This document shows positions 41,983 through 50,809 of a stretch of DNA of 64,000 nucleotides, in pieces. A program made the position numbers and the translations under genes. Where the stretch lies: NCBI RefSeq assembly GCF_005484965.1, contig NZ_CP034036.1:2666001-2730000 (forward strand), read 5' to 3'. The notes under the pieces are model-generated. The model was not told where the DNA came from. It worked only from the letters and a program-made list of their open reading frames with translations, and did not search any database. Each line of letters begins with the position of its first letter. Within the stretch, counting starts at the first letter, position 1. The stretch is from Brenneria nigrifluens DSM 30175 = ATCC 13028 (GTDB taxonomy: Bacteria; Pseudomonadota; Gammaproteobacteria; Enterobacterales; Enterobacteriaceae).

Positions 41983-43383
41983 ATGAGCGTAGTGCCTGTA
42001 GTCGACGTACTGCAAGGCCGTGTTGCCGTTGACAGCGAAGTCACCGTGCGCGGCTGGGTGCGTACCCGGAGAGATTCTAAAGCCGGTATCTCCTTTGTTG
42101 CCGTTTATGACGGCTCCTGCTTTAATCCACTACAGGCGGTGGTGAATAATAATCTCTCCAATTATAAAGATGATGTGCTGCGTCTGACCACCGGCTGTTC
42201 GGTGGAAATTAGCGGCAAAGTCGTGGCCTCCCCGGGCGAAGGGCAGAGCTTTGAGCTGCAGGCATCCGCGGTGAAGGTTGTCGGCTGGGTGGACGATCCC
42301 GATACCTACCCGATGGCGGCCAAACGCCACAGCATCGAATATCTGCGCGAAGTGGCGCACTTGCGTCCGCGCACCAACATGATCGGCGCCGTGGCCCGCG
42401 TTCGTCATACGCTGGCTCAGGCCATTCACCGTTTCTTTCATGAAAATGGTTATTTCTGGGTTTCCACCCCGCTGATCACCGCTTCCGACACCGAAGGCGC
42501 CGGCGAAATGTTCCGCGTTTCCACCCTCGATCTGGAAAATCTGCCGCGCACCGAACAGGGCAAGGTGGATTTCAGCGAAGACTTTTTCGGCAAAGAAGCC
42601 TTTCTTACCGTATCCGGCCAGTTGAACGGCGAAACCTACGCCTGCGCCCTTTCCAAGGTGTATACCTTCGGGCCGACGTTCCGCGCGGAAAACTCCAACA
42701 CCAGCCGCCACCTGGCCGAGTTCTGGATGATCGAGCCTGAAGTGGCCTTTGCTTCGCTGGATGATATCGCCGGCCTGGCGGAAAAACTGTTGAAATACGT
42801 GTTCCAGGCGGTGCTGGATGAGCGCGCGGACGATATGGCGTTTTTCGCCCAGCGCGTGGATAAGGAAGCGGTCAGCCGTCTGGAAAACTTTATCACCGCT
42901 GATTTTGCCCAGGTCGACTATACCGACGCCGTGGAAATCCTGCAAAACTGCGGTCAACGGTTTGAAAACCCGGTTTACTGGGGCGTCGACCTCTCTTCCG
43001 AGCACGAACGCTATCTGGCGGAGCAACACTTCAAAGCGCCGGTGGTGGTTAAAAACTATCCGAAAGATATCAAAGCGTTCTATATGCGCATGAACAGCGA
43101 CGGTAAAACCGTCGCCGCCATGGATGTACTGGCGCCGGGAATCGGTGAAATTATCGGCGGTTCCCAGCGCGAAGAGCGTCTGGAACAGTTGGATAACCGT
43201 CTGGAAGAGATGGGACTGAAGAAAGAAGACTACTGGTGGTATCGGGATCTGCGCCGTTACGGCACCATTCCGCATTCTGGTTTCGGTTTGGGCTTCGAGC
43301 GGCTGATCGCCTATGTTACCGGAGTACAAAATGTGCGCGACGTTATTCCTTTCCCGCGTACACCGAGAAACGCCAGTTTCTAA
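41983..43383 (+). CDS. asnS: Asparagine--tRNA ligase
   Basis: Class IIb synthetase charging tRNA-Asn, 466 residues as in E. coli. The N-terminal OB-fold anticodon domain (GRVAVDSEVTVRGWVRTRRDSKAGISFVAVYDGS) is followed by the class II catalytic core: motif 2 in GPTFRAENSNTSRHLAEFWMIEPE and motif 3 in GFGLGFERLIAYVTG. AGAGAG precedes the ATG. It has its own terminator and lies upstream of ompF, as in E. coli. Confidence 0.98.
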   Translation: MSVVPVVDVLQGRVAVDSEVTVRGWVRTRRDSKAGISFVAVYDGSCFNPLQAVVNNNLSNYKDDVLRLTTGCSVEISGKVVASPGEGQSFELQASAVKVVGWVDDPDTYPMAAKRHSIEYLREVAHLRPRTNMIGAVARVRHTLAQAIHRFFHENGYFWVSTPLITASDTEGAGEMFRVSTLDLENLPRTEQGKVDFSEDFFGKEAFLTVSGQLNGETYACALSKVYTFGPTFRAENSNTSRHLAEFWMIEPEVAFASLDDIAGLAEKLLKYVFQAVLDERADDMAFFAQRVDKEAVSRLENFITADFAQVDYTDAVEILQNCGQRFENPVYWGVDLSSEHERYLAEQHFKAPVVVKNYPKDIKAFYMRMNSDGKTVAAMDVLAPGIGEIIGGSQREERLEQLDNRLEEMGLKKEDYWWYRDLRRYGTIPHSGFGLGFERLIAYVTGVQNVRDVIPFPRTPRNASF

Positions 43384-43422
43384 ATAAAAATTTAATATAA
43401 GTAAAACAAATATGTAGAAAAG

Positions 43423-43452
43423 AAGAGTCGGGTCTCCCGGCTCTTTTTTTTT
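43423..43452 (+). terminator. Rho-independent terminator of asnS
   Basis: A 10-bp stem with one mismatch (AAGAGTCGGG / CCCGGCTCTT), a three-base loop, and a run of nine T residues. Confidence 0.9.
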
Positions 43453-43560
43453 AATTTTAGTTATGGCTCACAAAGTTCCCTTAAATTTACTTTTAGTAAC
43501 ACAATTTTTCCATTTGTTACCCGATTACGAAGTTAGTATCATTTTCGGAGTGGATTAACG

Positions 43561-43697
43561 GGCTGGTGAATGGAAAACTGCGTTCAGACACAGGACGACA
43601 CCAAACTTTCAGTAATGGTTCCCTATACTTCGTATAGTTGCGTAAGGAATTGTTTATGGCAGTGGCAGGTGTCTGAATAACACCAATGAGGGTAATA
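43561..43697 (+). promoter_or_regulatory. ompF promoter-proximal leader with conserved MicF-target-like segment
   Basis: Contains CAGACAC...GACACCAAACTTTCA and then GGCAGTGGCAGGTGTC followed by ATGAGGGTAATAATGATG, closely resembling the E. coli ompF leader. In E. coli this 5' region pairs with the MicF small RNA and the upstream DNA is bound by OmpR. A long palindrome-like TATACTTCGTATA lies at 43625-43637. Sequence similarity supports conservation; the pairing RNA is not in this window. Confidence 0.55.
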
Positions 43698-44786
43698 ATG
43701 ATGAAGCGCAATATTCTTGCAGTGGTAATCCCGGCTCTGTTGGCTGCTGGCGCAGCAAACGCGGCAGAAGTCTATAACAAAGACGGCAATAAGCTGGATC
43801 TGTACGGTCGTGTTAATGCCAAGCATTATATTGGTGGTGATAACAGTAATCAGGGTGATGGCGATACGACGCATGCCCGTCTGGGTTTCAAAGGCGAAAC
43901 GCAGATTAACGATGAGCTTATCGGCTATGGTCGTTTCGAATATGAGTTCAGCGGCAGCAGCACAGAATCCGGCAGCGGTGCAAATAGCAAAACCCGCTTT
44001 GCTTACGCCGGTCTGAAATACGGCGATTACGGTTCTTTCGATTATGGTCGTAATTACGGTATCGTTTACGATTCATTAGCTTGGACCGACGTGCTGCCGG
44101 AATTCGGCGGTAGCGGTGTCTACACGGATGGTCTGACCGGTCGTACCACCGGCGCGGCAACTTATCGCAATTCCGACTTCTTCGGTCTGGTTGATGGCCT
44201 GAGCTTTGGTCTGCAGTATATTGGTAAAAACGACCGTGATACCGCTGGAATTGGTGAAAAAGCCAATGGCGACGGTTGGGGTACTTCTCTGACCTATGAG
44301 TCTGATATCGGCGTAGGCGTTACCGCCTCCTATGGCGCATACGATCGCACCAACGCCCAGTCACAAGACAATAAAGGCCCTAAAGCTGAAGCCTGGGCGA
44401 CCGGTCTTAAATACGATGCCAACAACCTCTATCTGGCGGCCACCTACGGTCAGTACCGCAACCTGACCCGCGTAGAGGCTGGCACTGGAGATGTTTACGC
44501 AGACAAAACCAAAGTGTTTGAAGTTGTCGCGCAATATACCTTTGATTTCGGTCTGACCCCTTCTCTGGCTTTTGTTTCCTCAAAAGCCAAGGATGATCAG
44601 AGCGGCAACAACGATTACGCGGAAAAATATGTCAGCGTCGGCGCGACCTATGCCTTTAACAAAAACATCTCTCTGTGGACTGAATATGTTATCAGCCTGA
44701 TTGATGACGACAACGACTACTATAGTACTGCAGGCAATAACAGAACCGACGATACCGTTGCCGTTGGTCTGAAATACCAGTTCTAA
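43698..44786 (+). CDS. ompF: Porin OmpF
   Basis: General trimeric 16-strand outer-membrane porin for small hydrophilic solutes, 362 residues with a 22-residue signal peptide (MMKRNILAVVIPALLAAGAANA), mature start AEVYNKDGNKLDLYGR. The family end NRTDDTVAVGLKYQF terminates in the aromatic Phe required for BAM targeting. The constriction-loop motif LPEFGGSGVY and SFDYGRNYGI are present. Two adjacent ATGs occur after GAGGGTAATA; I use the first. Variable loops differ from E. coli OmpF. It sits between asnS and aspC as in E. coli, which supports OmpF over OmpC. Confidence 0.93.
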   Translation: MMKRNILAVVIPALLAAGAANAAEVYNKDGNKLDLYGRVNAKHYIGGDNSNQGDGDTTHARLGFKGETQINDELIGYGRFEYEFSGSSTESGSGANSKTRFAYAGLKYGDYGSFDYGRNYGIVYDSLAWTDVLPEFGGSGVYTDGLTGRTTGAATYRNSDFFGLVDGLSFGLQYIGKNDRDTAGIGEKANGDGWGTSLTYESDIGVGVTASYGAYDRTNAQSQDNKGPKAEAWATGLKYDANNLYLAATYGQYRNLTRVEAGTGDVYADKTKVFEVVAQYTFDFGLTPSLAFVSSKAKDDQSGNNDYAEKYVSVGATYAFNKNISLWTEYVISLIDDDNDYYSTAGNNRTDDTVAVGLKYQF

Positions 44787-44833
44787 GATTGATAGTGCAG
44801 CCTGTGGCTATTTAATCGTACATATTGCATAAA

Positions 44834-44861
44834 AAAGGCAGCGCTTCGGCGCTGCCTTTTT
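44834..44861 (+). terminator. Rho-independent terminator of ompF
   Basis: A perfect 11-bp stem (AAAGGCAGCGC / GCGCTGCCTTT) with a stable TTCG tetraloop, followed by TT. The flanking A and T runs make it usable on either strand. Confidence 0.9.
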
Positions 44862-45022
44862 GTTCTTCTATAACCAGCGCCGACTTGTAGCGTCTTTTAT
44901 TTTGCCTTTCCCCTCCCGCCGGATTATTTCCCTTTATTTTTTTTAACCCAACGGTTGGCAAAGCCTTTTACTGGCGGTAATCTGGAAATTCTTGCTTAAT
45001 CTTTGTATGGAATACCCTACCA

Positions 45023-46213
45023 ATGTTTGAAAATATCACTGCCGCACCCGCCGACCCTATTCTTGGGCTGACCGATCTTTTCCGCGCCGATGAACGTCCG
45101 CATAAAATCAATCTGGGCATCGGCGTCTATAAAGATGAAACCGGTAAAACGCCGGTGTTAACCAGCGTTAAAAAAGCAGAACAATTTTTGTTGGAAAACG
45201 AAATTACCAAAAACTATCTGGGCATTGACGGTCTGCCGGCATTCAGTCAATACACTCAGGAATTGCTGTTCGGTAAACAAAGCGCCATTATCGTCGACAA
45301 ACGGGCGCGTACCGCGCAAACTCCGGGCGGAACGGGCGGTCTGCGCGTCGCCGCCGACTTTATCGCCAGGCAGACCACCGCGAAACGTATCTGGATAAGC
45401 AACCCGAGCTGGCCGAACCATAAAGGCGTTTTCTCTGCCGCCGGTCTCGACGTGCGCGAATACGCTTACTACGACGCCGCCAACCATGCCCTGGACTTTG
45501 ACGGACTGTCAAGCAGCCTCAATGCGGCGCAGGCCGGCGATGTGGTGCTGTTCCACGGCTGTTGTCACAACCCGACCGGCATTGACCCCACCGCCGAACA
45601 GTGGACCCAACTGGCCGAACTTTCGGTAGCAAAGGGCTGGCTGCCGCTGTTTGATTTCGCTTATCAGGGTTTTGCCCGCGGGCTGGAAGAGGATGCGGAG
45701 GGTCTGCGGATTTTTGCCGCCAAACATAAGGAGCTGATCGTTTGCAGTTCCTATTCCAAAAACTTCGGCCTGTACAATGAGCGCGTGGGCGCCTGTACGC
45801 TGGTTGCCGCCGATACCGCAACCGCGGATACCGCTTTCAGCCAGGTGAAGGCGACCATCCGCGCCAACTACTCCAACCCGCCGGCTCACGGCGCCACCGT
45901 GGTGGCGACCATTCTGGCTAACGATACCCTGCGGGCCATCTGGGAGCAGGAACTGACGGCGATGCGCGAACGTATTCAGCGTATGCGCCAGCTGTTTGTC
46001 AATACCTTGCAGGAGAAAGGCGCCAGGCAGGACTTCTCTTTCATTATCGACCAGAACGGCATGTTCTCATTCAGCGGACTGACTAAAGATCAGGTACTGC
46101 GCCTGCGTGATGAATTCGGCGTTTACGCCGTTAACTCCGGTCGAATCAACGTGGCGGGCATGACGCCGGAAAATATGGCGCCGCTGTGCGAAGCTATCGT
46201 CGCCGTGCTTTAA
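45023..46213 (+). CDS. aspC: Aspartate aminotransferase
   Basis: PLP-dependent enzyme interconverting aspartate and oxaloacetate, 396 residues as in E. coli. The N-terminus MFENITAAPADPILGLTDLFRADERPHKINLGIGVYKDETGKTPVL is the class I aminotransferase start. Other motifs are the PLP-anchoring HGCCHNPTGIDPT, DFAYQGFARG, and the Schiff-base lysine in SYSKNFGLYNERVGAC. The weak ribosome-binding region is also seen in E. coli. An inserted toxin-antitoxin-like pair follows 120 bases downstream. Confidence 0.98.
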   Translation: MFENITAAPADPILGLTDLFRADERPHKINLGIGVYKDETGKTPVLTSVKKAEQFLLENEITKNYLGIDGLPAFSQYTQELLFGKQSAIIVDKRARTAQTPGGTGGLRVAADFIARQTTAKRIWISNPSWPNHKGVFSAAGLDVREYAYYDAANHALDFDGLSSSLNAAQAGDVVLFHGCCHNPTGIDPTAEQWTQLAELSVAKGWLPLFDFAYQGFARGLEEDAEGLRIFAAKHKELIVCSSYSKNFGLYNERVGACTLVAADTATADTAFSQVKATIRANYSNPPAHGATVVATILANDTLRAIWEQELTAMRERIQRMRQLFVNTLQEKGARQDFSFIIDQNGMFSFSGLTKDQVLRLRDEFGVYAVNSGRINVAGMTPENMAPLCEAIVAVL

Positions 46214-46335
46214 TTCTCTTCTTAGCCGGGTCACCGCATATTAAAAGTGACCCGGTTCACGTCTCCCCCACCTGTTGTCTAACGTCCAACGCAACTATAG
46301 AATCGAGCTATCAAGCGGGCATATGGATATATGAT

Positions 46336-46632
46336 ATGGCATCTATCAACCAGAAAATATTGAAAGCGCTTGCGCACAAATATATATGGTGGAAATCACC
46401 GGATGAAGCTATCGCCTATCCCCAGCGGATTATTGCTCAGGTAATGAATATCGGCGACTATTCCGACGTGCAAACGCTGGTCGCTCACAGCAACGACGAT
46501 ACGCTGCGGAATGTGTTGGCGCATGCGGAAGCCGGGCAGTTCAACGCGCGCTCATGGGCATACTGGCACTACCGTCTGGATTTATGCTCATTCGATCAGG
46601 TGCCGCCGCTGCCCGTACGGAGATTTGCATGA
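46336..46632 (+). CDS. Small putative antitoxin of an AbiEii-type pair
   Basis: A 98-residue acidic-to-neutral protein beginning MASINQKILKALAHKYIWWKSPDEAIAYPQRIIAQVMNIGDY, with no helix-turn-helix that I can identify. The sequence AEAGQFNARSWAYWHYRL is reminiscent of short proteins found just upstream of AbiEii/AbiGii-type nucleotidyltransferases. The stop overlaps the start of the next gene by four bases (ATGA), a typical toxin-antitoxin arrangement. I assign the antitoxin role only from context. A longer in-frame start at 46186 would overlap aspC and is not used. Confidence 0.7.
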   Translation: MASINQKILKALAHKYIWWKSPDEAIAYPQRIIAQVMNIGDYSDVQTLVAHSNDDTLRNVLAHAEAGQFNARSWAYWHYRLDLCSFDQVPPLPVRRFA

Positions 46633-47312
46633 AGCCGGTTTTCAAACCTTGCATGGATGCGTTGCCGCTCGCACAGCAGCGACTCTGGCCCAGTCTGAAC
46701 AATGCTGCCAAGCTTGGATTCGTACTATATGGCGTCACGGCCATTGCCCTACGCTTAGGTCATCGGCAATCCGTTGATTTTGATTTTTTTTCTGACAGGC
46801 CGCTTGACCGCGAGGCGATCAGATCGGCGTTTTCATTTGTCGATCACTCGACTACTCTGCACGATCAAGAAAATAGCTGGACGCTATTAGTACCCGATAA
46901 TGAAGCCGAAGAAACGCAGTCCGTTAAAGTTTCATTTTTTGGACCAATAGGATTTGGCCGAGTGGGTAACCCAGATGTTACAGACGATCGCGTATTACAG
47001 GTCGCCTCATTTAACGACCTGATGGCGACCAAAGTAAAAGTCATACTTCAACGTGCTGAAGCTAAAGATTATCGCGATATTGCGGCCATGATAAACGCGG
47101 GAGTCAGTCTTTCATGTGGGCTTGCCGCCGCCAGATTGATGTTTGGCGCTAATTTTCAACCTGGCGAAAGCCTGAAAGCACTGGTTTACTTCGACGATGG
47201 TGATCTGCAATCCCTGACTTCGGCGGAAAAAAGAACGCTAGTGAACGCAGCGAAAAGCGTACGGGACCTGCCAATGACCATGCTACTTTCCACACAGCTC
47301 ACCGCCGACTGA
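46629..47312 (+). CDS. Nucleotidyltransferase AbiEii/AbiGii toxin family protein
   Basis: A 227-residue nucleotidyltransferase of the AbiEii/AbiGii/MenT-like type. The fold motif is VLYGVTAIALRLGHRQSVDFDFFSDRP (near residue 37); its DxD aspartates are Asp in SVDFDFF. A second signature, ATKVKVILQRAEAKDYRDIAAMI, carries the Lys and Asp typical of the family. Such proteins modify tRNA 3' ends or other NTP targets and arrest growth, and some act against phages. CGGAG precedes the ATG. The pair is inserted between aspC and gloC, adjacent in E. coli, which suggests mobility. Confidence 0.82.
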   Translation: MKPVFKPCMDALPLAQQRLWPSLNNAAKLGFVLYGVTAIALRLGHRQSVDFDFFSDRPLDREAIRSAFSFVDHSTTLHDQENSWTLLVPDNEAEETQSVKVSFFGPIGFGRVGNPDVTDDRVLQVASFNDLMATKVKVILQRAEAKDYRDIAAMINAGVSLSCGLAAARLMFGANFQPGESLKALVYFDDGDLQSLTSAEKRTLVNAAKSVRDLPMTMLLSTQLTAD

Positions 47313-47329
47313 CGTAGCAGCCAGCGTTT

Positions 47330-47977
47330 TTACCACACCGCCGGCTCGTCGCGAATAAACGGATTGGTCCGGCGCTCCCGGCCGAAGGTGGATATCGGCC
47401 CATGGCCAGGAATAAAGGTTACATCATCCCCCAGCGGCAGCAGTTTATTATGGATTGAGGCGATCAATGCCTGGTGATCCCCCTGGGGAAAATCGCTGCG
47501 CCCCACGCCGCCGTTAAAAATAACGTCACCCACCTGCGCCAGACGCGATACCGCGTCAAAGAAGACGATATGCCCGGGCGTATGGCCGGGACAATGGAAT
47601 ACCTCCAGGGTAATATCGCCGATCTTGACCTGATCACCCTCTTTTAACCAGCGGGAAGGCGTTAAGGCTTTACATTCATCCAGCCCGAACATTCGGCTCT
47701 GCGCCGGCAAGCCTTCCAGCCAGAATGCGTCTTCGATCTGCGGACCGATAATCGGCACCTGATAATACGCGGCCAGTTCGGCGGCGGCGCCGGCGTGATC
47801 CAAATGTCCGTGGGTCAGCAGGATTTGCTTAATGGTGACGCCAGCGCCGGCGACCGCCCGTTTTATCTTATCCGCATCACCGCCGGGATCGACGATGGCC
47901 GCCTCATTGGTATGCTCGCACCATAGTAATGTGCAGTTCTGGCTGAACGCCGTAACGGGGATAATTTGATATTTCAT
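47330..47977 (-). CDS. gloC: Hydroxyacylglutathione hydrolase-like metallo-beta-lactamase GloC
   Basis: Metallo-beta-lactamase-fold type II glyoxalase (YcbL), 215 residues as in E. coli. The metal motif THGHLDHAG (HxHxDH) is near residue 55, with HCPGHTPGHIVFF, SDFPQGDHQALI and FIPGHGPIST supplying other ligands. It hydrolyses S-lactoylglutathione in methylglyoxal detoxification. The gene begins GGAGCGGT-ATG and is convergent with the AbiEii pair. Confidence 0.95.
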   Translation of the reverse strand: MKYQIIPVTAFSQNCTLLWCEHTNEAAIVDPGGDADKIKRAVAGAGVTIKQILLTHGHLDHAGAAAELAAYYQVPIIGPQIEDAFWLEGLPAQSRMFGLDECKALTPSRWLKEGDQVKIGDITLEVFHCPGHTPGHIVFFDAVSRLAQVGDVIFNGGVGRSDFPQGDHQALIASIHNKLLPLGDDVTFIPGHGPISTFGRERRTNPFIRDEPAVW

Positions 47978-48012
47978 ACCGCTCCAAACAACATATATAA
48001 CAGCCAGCCCGT

Positions 48013-48561
48013 TTACCAGGTGCGCACCGGACCAGTATCGATATGGACAAAGTTACTGCGCGGGTAATATCCGACGCCGCCGGCGCGCATTTTCATCGCC
48101 GCTTTACGCAGGTTGGCAAGCTGGACGCCTTCGATATGGAAGTCCATCGCCTGTCCTTTGGTATGGTAGCTTCGCTTCGCCACGCCTTTACGATGCGCGC
48201 GCAGCTCATTATTGGTATCGAGGGCGCGATAGCCGGAAATCAGCTGTACCGGTTTATTGGTTTCCAGCATAACCTGCAGGCGATAAAGCTGGTCAAAAAG
48301 CTGCGGGTCGATGGTTTTGACTTTGTTCGCCCGGTAATCACGGAAAAAATGGTTCAACCGCGATAACTCTTCTTTATTATACCGCCTGCCGTCAAAAAAT
48401 TCGGTTTTGAGGCGTTCTCCGGTATTAAGATTATTAAGCGTCAAAATTCGTGGTCGGGGCGTAGATAAGGTCGCCATCGCCTGACCGGGAAGGAGCGCAA
48501 TACCTAATGCCGCACCACCCAGCGCAAGCCATTTACGGCGATGATTGTCGATGTCTTCCAT
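48013..48561 (-). CDS. mepK: Murein DD-endopeptidase MepK
   Basis: Cleaves LD (3-3) and DD (4-3) peptide cross-links during cell elongation; peptidase M15 family, 182 residues as in E. coli. A twin-arginine export signal is visible: RRKWLALGGAALGIALLPGQAMA. The zinc-ligand motifs are HTKGQAMDFHIEG and NFVHIDTG. It reads in the same direction as ldtD and gloC, and its substrate (3-3 cross-links) is made by LdtD upstream. Confidence 0.96.
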   Translation of the reverse strand: MEDIDNHRRKWLALGGAALGIALLPGQAMATLSTPRPRILTLNNLNTGERLKTEFFDGRRYNKEELSRLNHFFRDYRANKVKTIDPQLFDQLYRLQVMLETNKPVQLISGYRALDTNNELRAHRKGVAKRSYHTKGQAMDFHIEGVQLANLRKAAMKMRAGGVGYYPRSNFVHIDTGPVRTW

Positions 48562-48745
48562 AGAGCGGATTACCCCAGGCTAAAAGAACGGTGTAAACGG
48601 AGGCGCGCCAAACGCACCGTCTTGCACCTTAACCGCCTATGAAAAGTGAGTCAACCCGCTTTATTCAAGGGTTTGCGGGGGATCGCAATGATTCCCCCAT
48701 GGCGGATTCCCGGCCTGTTTTGTTAAATCCCGAAATTTTCGATAC

Positions 48746-50500
48746 TTATTGCAACAACAGCCCGGCTTTGGGCAGAATCTGCGCCCCCGAACGCGCCCTG
48801 TCGTCATAATTGTAAATATCAGTGCGGAACTGCGGCCTGCCGTCATCCGCCACCCATGCGGTTAAATAATAAAGACTTACCGGGATGCGCTGCTTCATCG
48901 GCACATAGGTGGTATTGCCCTGCTCCAGCGTTGAAGAGATGCGTTGATTATTCCAGCCGGTATCCTGCAATAACATGCCGGCAAGTTCGGAAGCTTTATT
49001 GACGCGAACGCAGCCGGAACTCAACGCGCGGATATCCCGCTGAAACAGATTATGATTCGGCGTGTCATGCAGATAGATCGCTTCAGAATTGGGCATATTG
49101 AACTTATAACGCCCCAGCGAGTTATTGGCCCCAGGAGCCTGACGCAGGCGATAGGGAAAACGGCCTGGCGAGACCATCGACCAATCAATCATCAGCGGGT
49201 CGATGGCTTGCGCATCCTGACTCCAGTCCGCCAGAATGGTGTATCCGTGGCGCTGCAGATACCCCGGGTCCTGAATAACCTTGGGAATAATATCCTGCCG
49301 CGTCAGCGTGGTAGGCACATTCCATGGCGGATTGACCACCACATTATACAGCGAGCTGCTCATCAGCGGCGTCTTGCGCTTCGGCTGACCGACGATAACC
49401 CGCGACGACAGCCTTTGCGCGCCATCCTGATAATAAATCAGCGAGTAATCAGGAATGTTGACCATAATTCCGGTATGAACATTGTCCGGCAGCAAACGCA
49501 GACGCTGGATATTCAGCGCCAACAGCGTGGCGCGCACCTGCGGCGAGACATTCAGCCAGTCGCGGGTGCGTTTGCCAATCACGCCGTCACCCGCCAGTCC
49601 CTGCCATTGCTGGAAACGTTTTACCGCGGCTACTAACTCATCGCTGTAAAGATTTTCAGCGGCAGAGAACCTATCCTCATCCAGCCGATCATCCTCTAGT
49701 TGGCCGACCGCCGCCGGAGAAACGGTGGTCGCCGCCGGTTCATTAAACAGCGTGATATTCCCGCTCGGCTCCAGCATCCCGCTGCGCAGCAGAATTTCAC
49801 GCAGCACCGGAATGGCCTGGCTCGACTGCCCCGGACGTAAACTTTCCGACAAATTCAATGTCGGCCAGGGACGGTTATCCGCCAGCATCGCCTTCAGGGC
49901 CTGATGCATTTTGGCATACTGCGAATGCCGCGGCGCCAGTGATGCGACATAGGCGGCGCTACCGCCCGACCTCACAGCCTGTTGCCACTGGCCGACCACG
50001 TTGGCGGCGGGCGACTGCAAACGGTAAGGCACATTACCGTACAACCAGCTGTTGCCATTGCGCTCGACGCCGGAAACAAACTGCAAATAGCCCAGCATGG
50101 CATCGGATAACAGAATATCGCGCGCCAACCCCGTTACCTGCGGATCGGTAAGCCAGGTGACCCATTGGGTAAACTGCGGCTGTACGCCGGCAATCGCCAG
50201 TTCGGCCAATTGCTGTTGCAACTGCCGCACCGCCTGAGCGTCCGTCCACATCGGCTGCATGTAATGCCGAGCATATAATGATGACAGATCGGCAAGATAG
50301 TGCAGCGTCACGCCTTTGGGCAATGCGGCCAGCAAGGTCGCTCTGCTGTTTTCCACGGCAACGTATTCCGCAGGCTGGGATTCGCCCGGCAATACCCCGG
50401 GTGATGCCGCCAGCGCCGAAAACGAAGGTGACAGGCTACATACCCAAATACAACCAGCACTCCACAGCAGCCTCTGCGTTTTTCGTTTATCTAACAACAT
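48746..50500 (-). CDS. ldtD: L,D-transpeptidase LdtD
   Basis: Forms 3-3 cross-links in peptidoglycan and, in E. coli, confers beta-lactam resistance when overexpressed; 584 residues. N-terminal signal sequence (MLLDKRKTQRLLWSAGCIWVCSLSPSFSALAAS), a PG-binding domain (KRFQQWQGLAGDGVIGKRTRDWLN), then the YkuD catalytic domain with HDTPNHNLF and the nucleophile in SSGCVRVN. I start at the ATG at 50500; in-frame ATGs upstream would extend into less conserved sequence. E. coli LdtD is Cpx-induced. Confidence 0.94.
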   Translation of the reverse strand: MLLDKRKTQRLLWSAGCIWVCSLSPSFSALAASPGVLPGESQPAEYVAVENSRATLLAALPKGVTLHYLADLSSLYARHYMQPMWTDAQAVRQLQQQLAELAIAGVQPQFTQWVTWLTDPQVTGLARDILLSDAMLGYLQFVSGVERNGNSWLYGNVPYRLQSPAANVVGQWQQAVRSGGSAAYVASLAPRHSQYAKMHQALKAMLADNRPWPTLNLSESLRPGQSSQAIPVLREILLRSGMLEPSGNITLFNEPAATTVSPAAVGQLEDDRLDEDRFSAAENLYSDELVAAVKRFQQWQGLAGDGVIGKRTRDWLNVSPQVRATLLALNIQRLRLLPDNVHTGIMVNIPDYSLIYYQDGAQRLSSRVIVGQPKRKTPLMSSSLYNVVVNPPWNVPTTLTRQDIIPKVIQDPGYLQRHGYTILADWSQDAQAIDPLMIDWSMVSPGRFPYRLRQAPGANNSLGRYKFNMPNSEAIYLHDTPNHNLFQRDIRALSSGCVRVNKASELAGMLLQDTGWNNQRISSTLEQGNTTYVPMKQRIPVSLYYLTAWVADDGRPQFRTDIYNYDDRARSGAQILPKAGLLLQ

Positions 50501-50809
50501 CCGTTCATCCCCTGTACCCATTAACCACAATGCCTTCCACAACACGCCTTTTGTTGGCAAAAATAAAATAACCCAGCTTAAATATTGCAGAGAAAAATAA
50601 TTGTGCTTTTATGTATTGATATTTGCCTTGCCGGACTGACCTATTTCATCGGTGTTACCGTCAGTATATAAAGAGAAAAATATTTTTGCTTCCCTTGCCA
50701 CACGATTATTTTACCGGCCTGACGAGCGATTCATTAATCATCCGCCGCGGTAAAAACTAAAGCCGCTTTAAAAAGCGGCTTTACATAGTAAACAACCTAT
50801 TGGTAAAGG
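50501..50809. other. ldtD-mukB intergenic region
   Basis: 309 bases, AT-rich near 50560-50710, carrying the ldtD promoter region and, near the mukB side, the mukB terminator. I see no additional gene. Confidence 0.45.
50751..50783 (-). terminator. Rho-independent terminator of mukFEB
   Basis: A 12-bp stem (TAAAGCCGCTTT / AAAGCGGCTTTA, 50758-50783) with a short loop; on the minus strand AGTTTTTACC follows. It lies about 27 bases past the mukB stop. Confidence 0.82.

Larger units (their letters stand above)
43384..43697. other. asnS-ompF intergenic region
   Basis: A 314-base gap holding the asnS terminator, then an AT-rich stretch (43453-43560) where OmpR/other activator sites would be expected, and the conserved ompF leader (43561-43697). 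No extra gene is visible. Confidence 0.5.

Noticed and set aside
42130..43329. A 399-codon minus-strand frame
   Set aside because: Antisense to asnS.
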